9,749 nt of DNA from Brevibacillus sp. (GCA_029240815.1 JARDZO010000217.1:1-9749), one strand, 5' to 3'. Counted from the stretch's first letter, positions 1 through 7,445 are shown. Numbers and translations are program-made. Notes: generated by a model not told the origin, from the sequence alone.

Positions 1-10
1 CTAGGCGCAC
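1..10 (-). mobile_element. 5' end of a second (nested) group II intron
   Basis: Read on the minus strand, the last ten bases of the window are GTGCGCCTAG. This fits the GUGYG 5' splice-site consensus of group II introns and matches the 5' end of the outer intron at 1066-1057 (GCGCGCCTAG) in nine of ten bases. It follows the first base of the codon where maturases normally read Asp in the IDIAGYFD motif, so the reverse-transcriptase reading frame stops making sense exactly here. I infer a second copy of the same intron type inserted in the maturase gene and continuing past the window edge. Only ten bases are visible, so a chance match or a contig-end artefact cannot be excluded. Confidence 0.6.
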
Positions 11-545
11 CGAAGTACCCTGCGATATCGATATCTACTACCCAGTAAACACCTTTCTTCACCGCACGCCGAATGTGTCGGATTGCTCCTTTGGCATCCC
101 GTTTTGGACGAAACCCATAGGAGCATTCCTTGAAATCCGCTTCGAAGATCGGTTCAATCACCAGCTTTGTTACCATTTGCGCAACGCGATCGCGGATAGC
201 GGGAATTCCAAGTGGGCGAAGTTTTCCGTCCGGCTTGGGTATTTCCTTACGTCGTGCAGGTAGCGGATGATAAGTGCCTGAGATCATCTGTTCACGGATT
301 TCTTCGACAAAGCGTTCTTCCCCGTACACCTTCACGATGTGGTCGATGGTCACCCCATCAATTCCTCCACTTCCCTTATTTCCTTTAACTCGTCTCCATG
401 CTTCCCAAAGGATGTCTTCCCGATAAATCTTGTCGTAAAGTGCATGAAACCTTCGCTTCGGATTTTCCTTGGCGGCAAGATATAGCTTGTCTTGAAGTTC
501 TTGAGCTTTTACTTTGGCGTAGTTAGCAGGTTTAACTGCATTCAC
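11..545 (-). pseudogene. ltrA: Group II intron reverse transcriptase/maturase, N-terminal part, interrupted
   Basis: This encodes the intron-encoded protein that binds the unspliced intron RNA, helps it splice and copies it into DNA at new sites. I start it at the GTG at 545-543, nine bases after a perfect AGGAGG (560-555); an in-frame ATG is not available nearby. About 178 residues are visible. Reverse-transcriptase landmarks appear in order: ALYDKIYREDILWEAWRRV, NKGSGGIDGV, IPKPDGKLRPLGIPAIRDRV (RT1), SYGFRP (RT2) and VVDIDIAGYF (RT3, first catalytic Asp). The YxDD box, the maturase X domain and any DNA-binding or endonuclease domain lie outside. Family members normally run to about 420-600 residues. 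The frame breaks at base 11, where a second intron 5' end seems to start. If that inserted intron can splice out, the protein could still be made; otherwise it is inactivated. Confidence 0.88.
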
Positions 546-1066
546 TCACTCGTACCTCCTCAACTTGCTTGAACAAAGCAGGGACTCTTCCCTCCACAAG
601 GTTTTGTTGTCCTCGCTTCATCGGTACTATAATCCCCTCCGACTCCCTTCCTGCAGCTCGCCACTTCACCTTTTGGGCTTATAGCTTCGCTCCTTACGAA
701 AAAAAAAAATCTCGTGCGGGTTAGGGTCTCCCTAGTTCCAGGCACAACTTTCCCAGCATGCCGATCCCCATACGCCGGAGAGTTCTTCCGCGCTGCACTT
801 CCAAGGGCTTCACGCGTTCCATGGTCTTCGCCCAATTTCACGAGGCTCGACTCTCTCTTGTCCTTTTCAGGTCTTTTTTGACGACGCGGCAGGATTCACT
901 TGATGTTACGGCCTGCTGGTTTGCTCGCTCCCTTCTCAGGGATACTTTGTCACAGGGCTTCAACCTTAGGATCTCTCCACCAGTTGCCTGTCAGCTACGA
1001 GGCGACTTGGCTCTTACCTCGATTGAACTTACATCAACTAGTTGTGCCTAGCTTGGCTAGGCGCGC
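11..1066 (-). mobile_element. Group II intron, 5' part (outer copy)
   Basis: This is a self-splicing retroelement whose RNA domains I-III lie upstream of the maturase gene. The roughly 510 bases from 1066 down to the maturase ribosome site carry no credible protein gene and read as structured intron RNA: purine-rich, with GGTAAGAGCC, GAGAGATCCTAAGG and GGGGATCGGC blocks of the kind found in such introns. The 5' terminus is GCGCGCC rather than the expected GTGCGCC, a U-to-C change at intron position 2 that could weaken 5' splice-site use. It lies directly after a minus-strand terminator. Domains V and VI and the 3' splice site are beyond the window. Short ORFs predicted inside are shadows of RNA structure. 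The structural subclass cannot be assigned by eye. Confidence 0.8.
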
Positions 1067-1093
1067 AAAAATAAAAAACCGCGTAAACCGCGG
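1067..1093 (-). terminator. Rho-independent terminator just upstream of the intron
   Basis: On the minus strand the hairpin CCGCG-GTTTA-CGCGG (1093-1079) is followed by TTTTTTATTTTT (1078-1067) and then at once by the intron 5' end. It would stop leftward transcription coming from the transposase side. Some bacterial group II introns, class C in particular, prefer to insert just after terminator hairpins. Confidence 0.75.
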
Positions 1094-1099
1094 ATTCTT

Positions 1100-1118
1100 A
1101 TGCATATATGTTCTTGTC
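1100..1118 (+). repeat. 19-bp candidate transposase-binding site (copy 1, left end)
   Basis: ATGCATATATGTTCTTGTC matches ATGTTGTTATGTTCTTGTC at 9329-9311 in 15 of 19 bases, in inverted orientation relative to that copy. It overlaps the first codons of the transposase frame and lies six bases from the terminator hairpin, so it is the best candidate for the left element end. Confidence 0.5.
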
Positions 1119-2417
1119 CTTCAACAATTATTGTGAGCTGAAGGCTTATTTGGCGCAGACGGCTCAGCAGGTGTACCACATTCCCGGTAGTACCAAAACC
1201 AAGGTGAGCTCGAACGCTGGCTCACCGCGTACCGCGATGGTGAGTGGGATGGCTTAAAACCGCGCGGCCGCCCACGCAAAACGAATCTGAAGATCCCGCC
1301 GACGGTGTTGCAGGAGGCGATTCGTCTGCGCAAAGAACGTCCCGAGCGAAGCGTCGAACAACTGATCTTTCTGCTGGAGGAGGGCGGCAAAGCGAGGCCG
1401 GGACGCTTGCCGCAAGCACGCTCGCCCGCCATTTGCGAAAAGCAGGCGCAAGCCGCAAAGAACTGCTGAATGAGACGGCCGAAAAAGGGTTCCGGCGATT
1501 CGAAGCCAAAGACGCGCACGAAAGTTGGCAATTCGACTTTCAGCACAGGCTCTACCTGCCCGATCCGAAAGACGCGAAGAAACGAAAGAAAGCGATCCTG
1601 TTCGCCATCCTTGACGATTACAGTCGCTACATCGTTCATGCTGAGTTCTACTGGGACGAGAAGCTGCCGCGAATGGAGGACAGTCTCAAAAAAGGCGATT
1701 CTGAAACATGGAATCCCTTCCCAGTTCTATTGTGACAACTGCTCGGCCTTCTCCTCGCATCATCTGGTGCGCATCTGCGGCAAACTGGGGATTCAGCTTT
1801 CGCATAGTACCGTTCGACGCCCGGCTGGTCGGAGCAAAATTGAACGGTGGTTCCGTTTCATCGACACCAGCTTTAAACCGGAGGCCTACGCCAGCATCGA
1901 GCAAGGACGACTCACCACACTGGTCGAACTGAACGCCCTACTAGCGGCATGGCTCGACGGCTATTACCACATGCGGGAACATGGCTCCACAGGGCAGCCC
2001 CCGCGCGCCCGACTTGCCGCAAGCACCCGGACGATGCGGCGCAAGACGCTCGCCGAACTGACCGAAATCTTTCTGTGGGAAGAGACCCGCACCGTTGATA
2101 AAACCGGCTGTGTCAGCCTTGGCGGCAATACGTATGAAGTCGACTTGGAGCTGTGCAAAAAGCGCGTGCAGTTGCGCTTTGACCCGTTCGATCTGACCGC
2201 GATTCAGGTCTGGTATGAGGGCAAACGGTACGCCGACGCCACGACGGTTGATTTATCCCGCCCGTATGACCGCCGGGTGACGCCGGAGCCGGAGCCGCTG
2301 ACCGTAGAACCGGACCGACAAGTGGCTTTTCTGGATCTGGCGGAACGGAAACGGCAGGCACAGTGGGTAAGCGAAGAAATCTCGTATGCCGGGACGAAGG
2401 ACGGTGACGTCAAATGA
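1108..2417 (+). pseudogene. DDE (rve/Mu-type) transposase, three frameshifts
   Basis: The transposase would cut and join the element ends. Homologous sense can be followed through four frame segments: frame 1 from an ATG at 1108 to about 1205 (LKAYLAQTAQQVYHIPGST), frame 3 to about 1398 (LERWLTAYRDGEWDGLKPRG, then RSVEQLIFLLEEGG), frame 2 to about 1690 (HESWQFDFQ, then KAILFAILDDYSRYIVHAEF) and frame 3 to the stop. All three catalytic residues survive: Asp in WQFDFQ (codon 1535), Asp in YCDN (codon 1734) and Glu in KIERWF (codon 1842). The last two are separated by exactly 35 residues, as in the integrase superfamily. The C-terminal segment VSLGGNTYEVDLELCKKRVQ to KRYADA matches the Mu-transposase C-terminal beta-barrel. 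The third shift is at A6GG (1688-1695). The N-terminus looks short. Sequencing indels are the alternative to a pseudogene. Confidence 0.85.
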
Positions 2418-3240
2418 ATGCGGCTGTGCAGCCCATCCAGACGCCGAAGCCATTCAGCAAAGAACTGGATCCCTCTCTCTGTTACGAATTCCGCGGACAC
2501 CGCGAGGCGTCCGCCCGTTTGGATCTGATGATTCAACACCGGACGCTGGGCGTACTCACCGGCGAAGTCGGCGGCGGCAAGTCGACCCTGATCCGGCGGC
2601 TGTTCGCCTCGCTCAACCCGATGACCTATCTGCCGATTTACCTGTGCTACGCCACGCTGAAGCCGCGCGAATTCTACGTTGATCTGCTGGAAGCCGTCGG
2701 CGTAGAGCCGGTTTACACCGTCTCCGGGCACGCAAGATCTGGCAGGAAGTCGTCCGCAGCCGGTCTGTCCCCGGTGAGCGAACCTTATGCGTCGTCATCG
2801 ACGAAGCACATGAAATGAGCGAAGCGATGCTGCTCGAACTGCGCTTCGCGCTCAACTACAACATGGATTCCGCCGCGCTCTTTCCCTTGATTCTCGTCGG
2901 TCAGCCGGAGCTTCGCAAGCTGCTCCGGCTGAAGAAGTACGAGGCCACCGTCCAGCGCATTGGCATGCAGTACCACTTGAGCGGCATGAGCAAGGAGGAG
3001 ACAAGCGCCTATATTCGGCACCACATGACCGTAAGCCGAACAGAGAAGCCGGTATTTGCCGAAAGTGCGCTTGCGCGTATCTTTGCTGCCAGCCAGGGAC
3101 TCCCGCGTGTGGTAAACCAGATCTGCATGCAGATTCTGTTCGATGCCGCCGCCCGGAATCTTGAGGTGATTGAAGAAGCCGACGTCGTCCGTGTGCTCGC
3201 CGACATGGACCGGCAGCGTCCTGCCCGTTGTACAGTCAGA
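2414..3240 (+). pseudogene. AAA ATPase of transposition (TnsC/TniB/ExeA-like), one frameshift
   Basis: The partner ATPase of the transposase gene, whose TGA overlaps this ATG as ATGA, suggesting translational coupling. Walker A is GEVGGGKS at residues 50-57 of the first frame. The first frame (2414-2818) stays sensible to about 2725, then sense moves to frame 1: ARKIWQEVVRSRSVPGERTL, Walker B CVVIDEAHEM (DEAH at 2800-2811), LILVGQPELRKLLRLKK, QRIGMQYHLSGMSKEETSAY and RHHM. A single indel within about 2720-2731 explains this. The N-terminus (TPKPFSKELDP, then YEFRGHREASARLDLMI) is typical of ExeA-like ATPases associated with transposases. The downstream frame has no stop at the expected C-terminus near 3225 and runs to 3438, antisense to the next gene. 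The true C-terminus is therefore probably lost at the element boundary, and the end given here is approximate. Confidence 0.8.
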
Positions 3241-3265
3241 CTTCCTCATTTTGAATACGTCGGGA

Positions 3266-3284
3266 ATGGGATAATGTTCTTGTC
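3266..3284 (+). repeat. 19-bp candidate transposase-binding site (copy 2)
   Basis: ATGGGATAATGTTCTTGTC matches ATGTTGTTATGTTCTTGTC at 9329-9311 in 15 of 19 bases, with the last ten identical. It stands between the ATPase remnant and the hydrolase gene, in the same orientation as the copy at 1100-1118. Confidence 0.5.
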
Positions 3285-3299
3285 ACTCGACATTACATT

Positions 3300-4256
3300 C
3301 TATTTTTCCCACCAAGCGCTCATCGGAATTTCCTTAGAAGCTATCACAACAGTTTCGCCGATTTTTGGAGTTGCGATGATGACATTTTGTTCTGATGCTG
3401 CTTTCGTGACACGTTCTATGGGATCAGTCCATAAGTGAAAGGTTAGCGTAAACGCTCCCCAATGAATGGGAATCAAGAGCTTTCCTCTAAGATCAAGATG
3501 AGCTTGCACCGTTTCTTCTGGCATCATATGAATCAAAAACCGCTCGTCGTATTGCCCGCATTCCATCATTGTCAAGTCAAAAGGTCCGTATTTTTCACCG
3601 ATTTCCTTAAAGTGAGGACCATAGCCGCTATCTCCGCTGAAGTAAACCCTCGTCTCGCGTCCGACGATCACCCATGAGCACCACAGTGTAGAATTACGGT
3701 TAAACATCCCTCTTCCCGAGAAATGCCTCGCCGGCATACAAGCCAACGTGAGACCATCGATCACTAGCTCTTCATACCATTGGTGCTCGGAAATTTGATC
3801 TGGAGCGACTCCCCATTTGATCAAATGCCGACCTACTCCTAATGGCACGATAAATCGATGAGTTTTGTCCTTTAGTTTACGAATTGAAGAATAGTCCAAA
3901 TGATCATAGTGGTCATGAGATAAAATAATCGCATCAATTTCGGGAAAATCCTCAGGCTGAAGAGGCAGATTTTTGCTGAATCGTTTCGTACCAACCCAAG
4001 GAATTCGATTGCCCAGCATCGGATCAAAAAGAAGCCTTTTACTCTCTATTTCAAGCAAAAAAGCCGAATGACCAAACCACGTTACACGTGTAGCATCCGG
4101 AACAGTAATTGCGTCAGCTAATCGAAAAAACTCAACATCAATATCAGCTGCAGGGTTTAGTTTTCCTCTTGTTAATAGAGTATCCCTTAGTAAACTGAAT
4201 ATTTTCGTTAAACCCATTCTCATATCGGTCGGAATCTGATTTTCATATTTTCTCAT
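3300..4256 (-). CDS. Metallo-beta-lactamase-fold hydrolase, NAPE-PLD/UlaG-like
   Basis: A 318-residue cytoplasmic metal-dependent hydrolase without signal peptide. The metal ligands are all present: H114-x-H116-x-D118-H119 in LSHDHYDHLD, H178 in PARHFSGR, D209 in FSGDSGYG and H265 in IPIHWGAF. The opening VTWFGHSAFLLEI (58-70), FSGRGMFNRN and the closing IPIHWGAF are the pattern of the N-acyl-phosphatidylethanolamine phospholipase D-like branch, not of antibiotic-degrading lactamases. The actual substrate is unknown. The ATG at 4256 follows GAGGAT with a suitable gap, so I keep it. This is the last gene of the leftward cluster, about 370 bases after the second SDR gene, with a palindrome and an esterase remnant between them; it may have its own promoter. 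Its 3' end is overlapped antisense by the run-on of the ATPase frame. Confidence 0.85.
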   Translation of the reverse strand: MRKYENQIPTDMRMGLTKIFSLLRDTLLTRGKLNPAADIDVEFFRLADAITVPDATRVTWFGHSAFLLEIESKRLLFDPMLGNRIPWVGTKRFSKNLPLQPEDFPEIDAIILSHDHYDHLDYSSIRKLKDKTHRFIVPLGVGRHLIKWGVAPDQISEHQWYEELVIDGLTLACMPARHFSGRGMFNRNSTLWCSWVIVGRETRVYFSGDSGYGPHFKEIGEKYGPFDLTMMECGQYDERFLIHMMPEETVQAHLDLRGKLLIPIHWGAFTLTFHLWTDPIERVTKAASEQNVIIATPKIGETVVIASKEIPMSAWWEK

Positions 4257-4300
4257 GGGTTATCCTCTTTTGTTTATTCATCATCTTCGTAACGTATTAA

Positions 4301-4326
4301 AGGGGTGTCAAAGCTTTGACACCTCT
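4301..4326. repeat. Perfect-stem inverted repeat upstream of the hydrolase gene
   Basis: Two 13-base arms (4301-4313 and 4314-4326) pair along their full length with one G-T wobble; the inner 20 bases GGTGTCAAAGCTTTGACACC are an exact palindrome. It lies 45 bases upstream of the hydrolase start. On the minus strand it is followed by CCTTTAATA, a poor T-tract, so it may be a weak terminator after the SDR/esterase genes or a dyad operator for the hydrolase gene. Confidence 0.55.
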
Positions 4327-4331
4327 AGGAA

Positions 4332-4493
4332 ATCATTTGTGTAAGGCACGCTTTAAAGCTGTTCTATATCCGCCTACAACTCTCTGGATGATTTCAGCAG
4401 TAGGGAAGTATTCTTCAAAGCCGTGAAAACCTCCAGGTATAAATGAAACTCTGTTGGCACACCTCTTGCCGAGAGGGAGACAGCAGCAGTCTA
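4332..4493 (-). pseudogene. Remnant of a second copy of the esterase gene
   Basis: Bases 4332-4463 repeat 5542-5674, the last 43 or so codons of the intact esterase, with only a few substitutions and one missing G near 4437 that breaks the frame. Bases 4464-4493 then match 5963-5992, deeper in the same gene, so about 290 bases have been deleted in between. The original stop codon (TGA at 4335-4333) is retained. No start, nucleophile elbow or oxyanion-hole region remains, so it cannot make an enzyme. The two copies flank the SDR gene as direct repeats about 1.2 kb apart, pointing to a former tandem duplication. Confidence 0.88.
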
Positions 4494-4524
4494 GAACTTT
4501 ATTTTCTCGTCCAAGACTGCTACT
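4482..4524. repeat. Imperfect hairpin after the esterase remnant
   Basis: AGCAGCAGTCT (4482-4492) and AGACTGCTACT (4514-4524) pair in ten of eleven positions around a 21-base loop. No T-tract follows. The left arm is partly esterase-derived sequence, so this may be a rearrangement scar. Confidence 0.3.
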
Positions 4525-4627
4525 GCTTCGATTCCTTGGTCAGTCTAATACTTATTTCTAGAAGTTTGTGGTCACGTTGATTTCACATATATCCCAGCTC
4601 GGTAGCTCGGTAGCTGTTAAAGTTTAC

Positions 4628-5374
4628 TTATAGCAAACCGCCCGAAACGAGAATGGTATCGCCAGTAATCCAAGCCGCTTCGTCGGACGCTAAGAATACA
4701 GCTACTCGTGCAATATCTTCGGGCTGTCCTACACGTCCAAGGGGTGTCATGGAAACAGCATGTTCTCTGATGTAGGACCAAGCTCCGATCGCCTGTGTGC
4801 CTTCTGTCTCCGTTGTCCCCGGAGCGATGGCGTTCACGCGGATATTTCGTCCACCGAGTTCTTTTGCCATCACTCGCGTCATGGAGCCCGTTGCGCTTTT
4901 TGTCGCCGCATAGAGTAACGCGGACGCAGAAGGATTAATGCCCTCAGTAGAGCCTATGTTAATGATATTACCGCCTTTTGTTTCGAAATGCTGGACGGCT
5001 TCTTTGCTGGTCAGGATTGGCCCCAGAACGTTGGTATTAAAATGACTGTGAAATTCATCCTCGGTAATGGCCTCAAGAGTCGCGAACCGGAAGATGCTAG
5101 CATTATTCACCAGGATATCGATTGGGCCAAATAGCCGCTTTGTTTCTTCAAATAACCGCTTGACATCGGCTTCCTTCGAAACATTGGCCTGAATGGCAGA
5201 TGCCCGTCCTCCGTTTTGAGTGATTTCGGAAACAACGAGATCTGCACCTTCTTTACTGCCCGCATAATTGACGATTACTGCTGCACCTGCTGTCGCAAAA
5301 GCTTTTGCAATACCTGCGCCGATCCCTTTTGATGCACCTGTCACGATCGCTACTTTTCCTTGTAGTTTTTCCAT
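4628..5374 (-). CDS. SDR-family oxidoreductase (classical, FabG-like)
   Basis: A 248-residue classical short-chain dehydrogenase/reductase, the standard length, probably a cytoplasmic NAD(P)-dependent oxidoreductase of an alcohol or ketone. Cofactor motif TGASKGIG is at 12-19, NNAS at 90-93 (NNAG is usual), and the catalytic set is N114, S142, Y155 and K159 in YAATK. The segments NIRVNAIAPGTTETEG (177-192) and ITGDTILVSGG near the end are typical. NYAGSKEGAD after the second beta strand lacks an acidic residue at the strand end, which tends to favour NADP(H). The start ATG follows AAGTGAGG with an eight-base gap. It is the third gene of the leftward cluster, 168 bases after the intact esterase and followed by the esterase remnant. 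The substrate cannot be deduced; fabG-like annotation would be over-specific. Confidence 0.88.
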   Translation of the reverse strand: MEKLQGKVAIVTGASKGIGAGIAKAFATAGAAVIVNYAGSKEGADLVVSEITQNGGRASAIQANVSKEADVKRLFEETKRLFGPIDILVNNASIFRFATLEAITEDEFHSHFNTNVLGPILTSKEAVQHFETKGGNIINIGSTEGINPSASALLYAATKSATGSMTRVMAKELGGRNIRVNAIAPGTTETEGTQAIGAWSYIREHAVSMTPLGRVGQPEDIARVAVFLASDEAAWITGDTILVSGGLL

Positions 5375-5542
5375 GATGAATACCTCACTTCTTATTTTCT
5401 ACTCCCAAAGTTGTTGTGGCGATTGCAATTGACTTCAGCAACTCAAGAGAAAGCCAAGTCAGACATCCAGAGGCCAACTGAAAAACACGAACTTTATCCT
5501 GATGAATGTAGACTGGTAATCATTTCAATCGTGAACAACCGA

Positions 5543-6487
5543 TCATTTGTGTAAGGCACGCTTTAAAGCTGTTCTATATCCGTCTACAACTCTCTGGCTG
5601 GCTTCAGCAGTAGGGAAGTATTCTTCAAAGCCGTGAAAACCTCCAGGGTATAAATGAAACTCTGTTGGCACACCCGCCTGCGTTAGCCTCGTTACATAAT
5701 CGATTGTTTCATCACGAAATGGATCTAAGTCACCAACACACGTGTATGTGGGGGGAAGTCCTGACAAATCAGTTGCTCGTGCTGGAGCAGCATATTGGGT
5801 TACTTTATCTAAATCCCCTAAATACATTTTCCATCCCAATTGGGTTTTTTCATTATTCCATACTCTTCGATCTGTTATTTGATTAAAGGACTTAGTAGTC
5901 ATCCGATCATCAATCATTGGGTAGAGAGGCATTTGGAATGCTATAGCAGGCCCCTTACGATCTCTTGCTAAGAGGGAGACAGCTGCAGTTAATCCACCTC
6001 CGGCACTAGGTCCAACAATTGCGATTCTAGATGAATCAACCCCTAGCTCTTCAGCACGTTTAGAGAACCATTCGAGTGCAGTATAGCAATCATCGAGTGG
6101 AGCTGGATAAGGATGTTCTGGAGCCAGACGATAATCCACTGAAACGATAACGCAATTGACATCGGATACTAGTTGTTGCAAGGAAGAGTCCATCATATCA
6201 GCAGATTGAAGCATATAGCCACCACCATGGATATACAGAACACCTGGAAGGGTTGTATTCTTCAATTTTGGTTCATAAATTTTGATCCGAACATTTGGAT
6301 CTCCTTTTGCTCCTGGAATATGTCTCTCTGATGTTAAAACGGCATCATTAACGGGTAGCGATGCAACCAAACCAGCATACATCTCATTCATTTGGTTCCT
6401 AAAGGCAACTACATTTTCTTTGGTCAAAGTGACTTCTGGTAAAGAAGAAAACATTTCTTTAATTTCCGGGATTATTTTGTTTTCCAT
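5543..6487 (-). CDS. Alpha/beta-hydrolase esterase, HSL family
   Basis: A carboxylesterase of the hormone-sensitive-lipase (family IV) group. Numbered from an upstream ATG at 6499, it has the oxyanion-hole motif HGGG at 91-94, the nucleophile S165 in GPSAGG, D259 in GDLDPFRDE and H289 in PGGFHGFE, a complete triad. DYRLAPEHPYPAPLDDC (122-138) is a family hallmark. No signal peptide or membrane segment is seen, so it is probably cytoplasmic and acts on short-chain esters. I choose the ATG at 6487 because GGGAAGG lies directly against the upstream ATG but at good distance from this one; the protein is then 314 residues. It sits about 110 bases after the first SDR gene and is likely co-transcribed. 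Its last codons are duplicated at 4332-4463. Related enzymes are often annotated as acetylesterases or lipases. Confidence 0.9.
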   Translation of the reverse strand: MENKIIPEIKEMFSSLPEVTLTKENVVAFRNQMNEMYAGLVASLPVNDAVLTSERHIPGAKGDPNVRIKIYEPKLKNTTLPGVLYIHGGGYMLQSADMMDSSLQQLVSDVNCVIVSVDYRLAPEHPYPAPLDDCYTALEWFSKRAEELGVDSSRIAIVGPSAGGGLTAAVSLLARDRKGPAIAFQMPLYPMIDDRMTTKSFNQITDRRVWNNEKTQLGWKMYLGDLDKVTQYAAPARATDLSGLPPTYTCVGDLDPFRDETIDYVTRLTQAGVPTEFHLYPGGFHGFEEYFPTAEASQRVVDGYRTALKRALHK

Positions 6488-6596
6488 ATATCCAAACATC
6501 CTTCCCTGAAATATTTCGCGATCCTTTCGACAATCACTGAGGCATTTATCACGCTCTTCATTTTAAGGGCAAAAGCTGATTTCATTATTGAATCCC

Positions 6597-7445
6597 TTAC
6601 TTTTCCTGTTTATTTATCCATGCTGTTTGCCCCAACAGTTCCCGCAAGGAAGTCATGTACGTTTCTTCCGAAGTGGTCCATCTCAGTCTGGCAGTTTCTT
6701 CCGCATCCGGACCTGCAAGAAAACGTAGTTGGTCAGACTCATCGTTGGCAGCAGCGTATATCTGACCGGCAACCTGGTTCACATCTGCATTACCAAGTGG
6801 GAAGCTCATCATGCATTGCATCATGTGATCAAAATAAGGCTTGTACGATTCTGGAACGGACGCATCTTGGGATGCGGACATGGTGTTCGACCCAAAGTTC
6901 GTCGTTAGCATGGAACCTGGCTCCACCAGTTTGAGTGAGATATTTTGCGATTCAAGCTCGTAGGCTAGCGATTCCGACAGTCCTTCGACTGCATGCTTTG
7001 ACGCTGCATAGACTGAAAATAGCGGGAATGATGAAAAGCCTATGTTCGAAGTTACATTTACAATGGTTCCGCCGCCTTGCCCGCGAAAATAAGGCGTAAT
7101 CGCCTGAATGACGTTCATCGTACCGAAGACATTGGTCTCGAAAACCCCGCGGATAGCATTCATAGGTGTTGTTTCAAATACCGAGATGACGCTGACTCCA
7201 GCGTTGTTCACAACAGCGTCTATCTGGCCAAACTTGGCTACCCCTGCCGCAATCGCAGCCTCGATGCTGGCAGGATTAGTAGTATCAAGCGACGTTACAA
7301 AGATCCGTTCGGGATTTCCCTCTGCCAAGTTCTGGTCCGGTTTGCGCATCGTCGCAACCACGTTCCATCCCTCATCAGCAAACTTCTTGGCAGCAGTATT
7401 TCCTAATCCTGTCGAACACCCCGTGATCAATACTGTTTTTGTCAT
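6597..7445 (-). CDS. SDR-family oxidoreductase, first gene of the leftward cluster
   Basis: A 282-residue short-chain dehydrogenase of the larger 'SDR family oxidoreductase' type. The cofactor loop is TGCSTGLG at 8-15, NNAG at 80-83, and N105, S133, Y146 and K150 (YAASK) form the catalytic tetrad. ATMRKPDQN after the second strand carries Arg and Lys, which suits NADP(H). The C-terminal 90 residues are less conserved and would cover the substrate pocket; EPGSMLTTNF follows the usual PG turn. The ATG is preceded by GAAGGAGAT with an eight-base gap. It is transcribed from the intergenic region shared with the MerR gene and lies directly downstream of a promoter with a 19-bp spacer containing a dyad, so MerR-type activation is likely. 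The substrate is unknown; an aldehyde or ketone would fit the esterase partner. Confidence 0.88.
   Translation of the reverse strand: MTKTVLITGCSTGLGNTAAKKFADEGWNVVATMRKPDQNLAEGNPERIFVTSLDTTNPASIEAAIAAGVAKFGQIDAVVNNAGVSVISVFETTPMNAIRGVFETNVFGTMNVIQAITPYFRGQGGGTIVNVTSNIGFSSFPLFSVYAASKHAVEGLSESLAYELESQNISLKLVEPGSMLTTNFGSNTMSASQDASVPESYKPYFDHMMQCMMSFPLGNADVNQVAGQIYAAANDESDQLRFLAGPDAEETARLRWTTSEETYMTSLRELLGQTAWINKQEK

Larger units (their letters stand above)
1100..3240 (+). mobile_element. TnsB/TnsC-like (TniA/TniB-like) transposase + ATPase module, degenerate
   Basis: A GC-rich two-gene transposition module: a DDE integrase-fold transposase overlapping by ATGA an AAA ATPase, the arrangement of Tn7 TnsB-TnsC, Tn5053 TniA-TniB and Tn552-type elements. 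In those systems the ATPase selects the target and activates the transposase. A 19-bp candidate transposase site lies at each side (1100-1118, 3266-3284). Base composition falls sharply near 3240, where the element probably ends or has been cut. Four apparent frameshifts suggest an inactive copy. I cannot place it in a named IS family from sequence alone. Confidence 0.75.

Noticed and set aside
560..1051. Open frames on both strands upstream of the maturase
   Set aside because: They lie in the intron RNA region, show no protein-family features and overlap one another; they are shadows of structured RNA.
1688..1696. A6G as a programmed -1 frameshift site in the transposase
   Set aside because: A -1 shift there leads to a stop within a few codons; the needed change is +1 (or -2), so an indel is a better explanation than IS3-type recoding.
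3241..3438. C-terminal extension of the ATPase as a real domain
   Set aside because: Composition changes to AT-rich and the stretch is antisense to the hydrolase gene end; run-on after loss of the native stop is more likely.
3300..4256. Beta-lactam resistance gene
   Set aside because: The fold is metallo-beta-lactamase, but the flanking motifs (VTWFGHSAFLLEI, IPIHWGAF) belong to the NAPE-PLD/UlaG-like branch.
4334..4342. ATTTGTGTA near the esterase stop as a family B repeat
   Set aside because: It matches only seven or eight bases and is part of esterase coding sequence, present in both copies.
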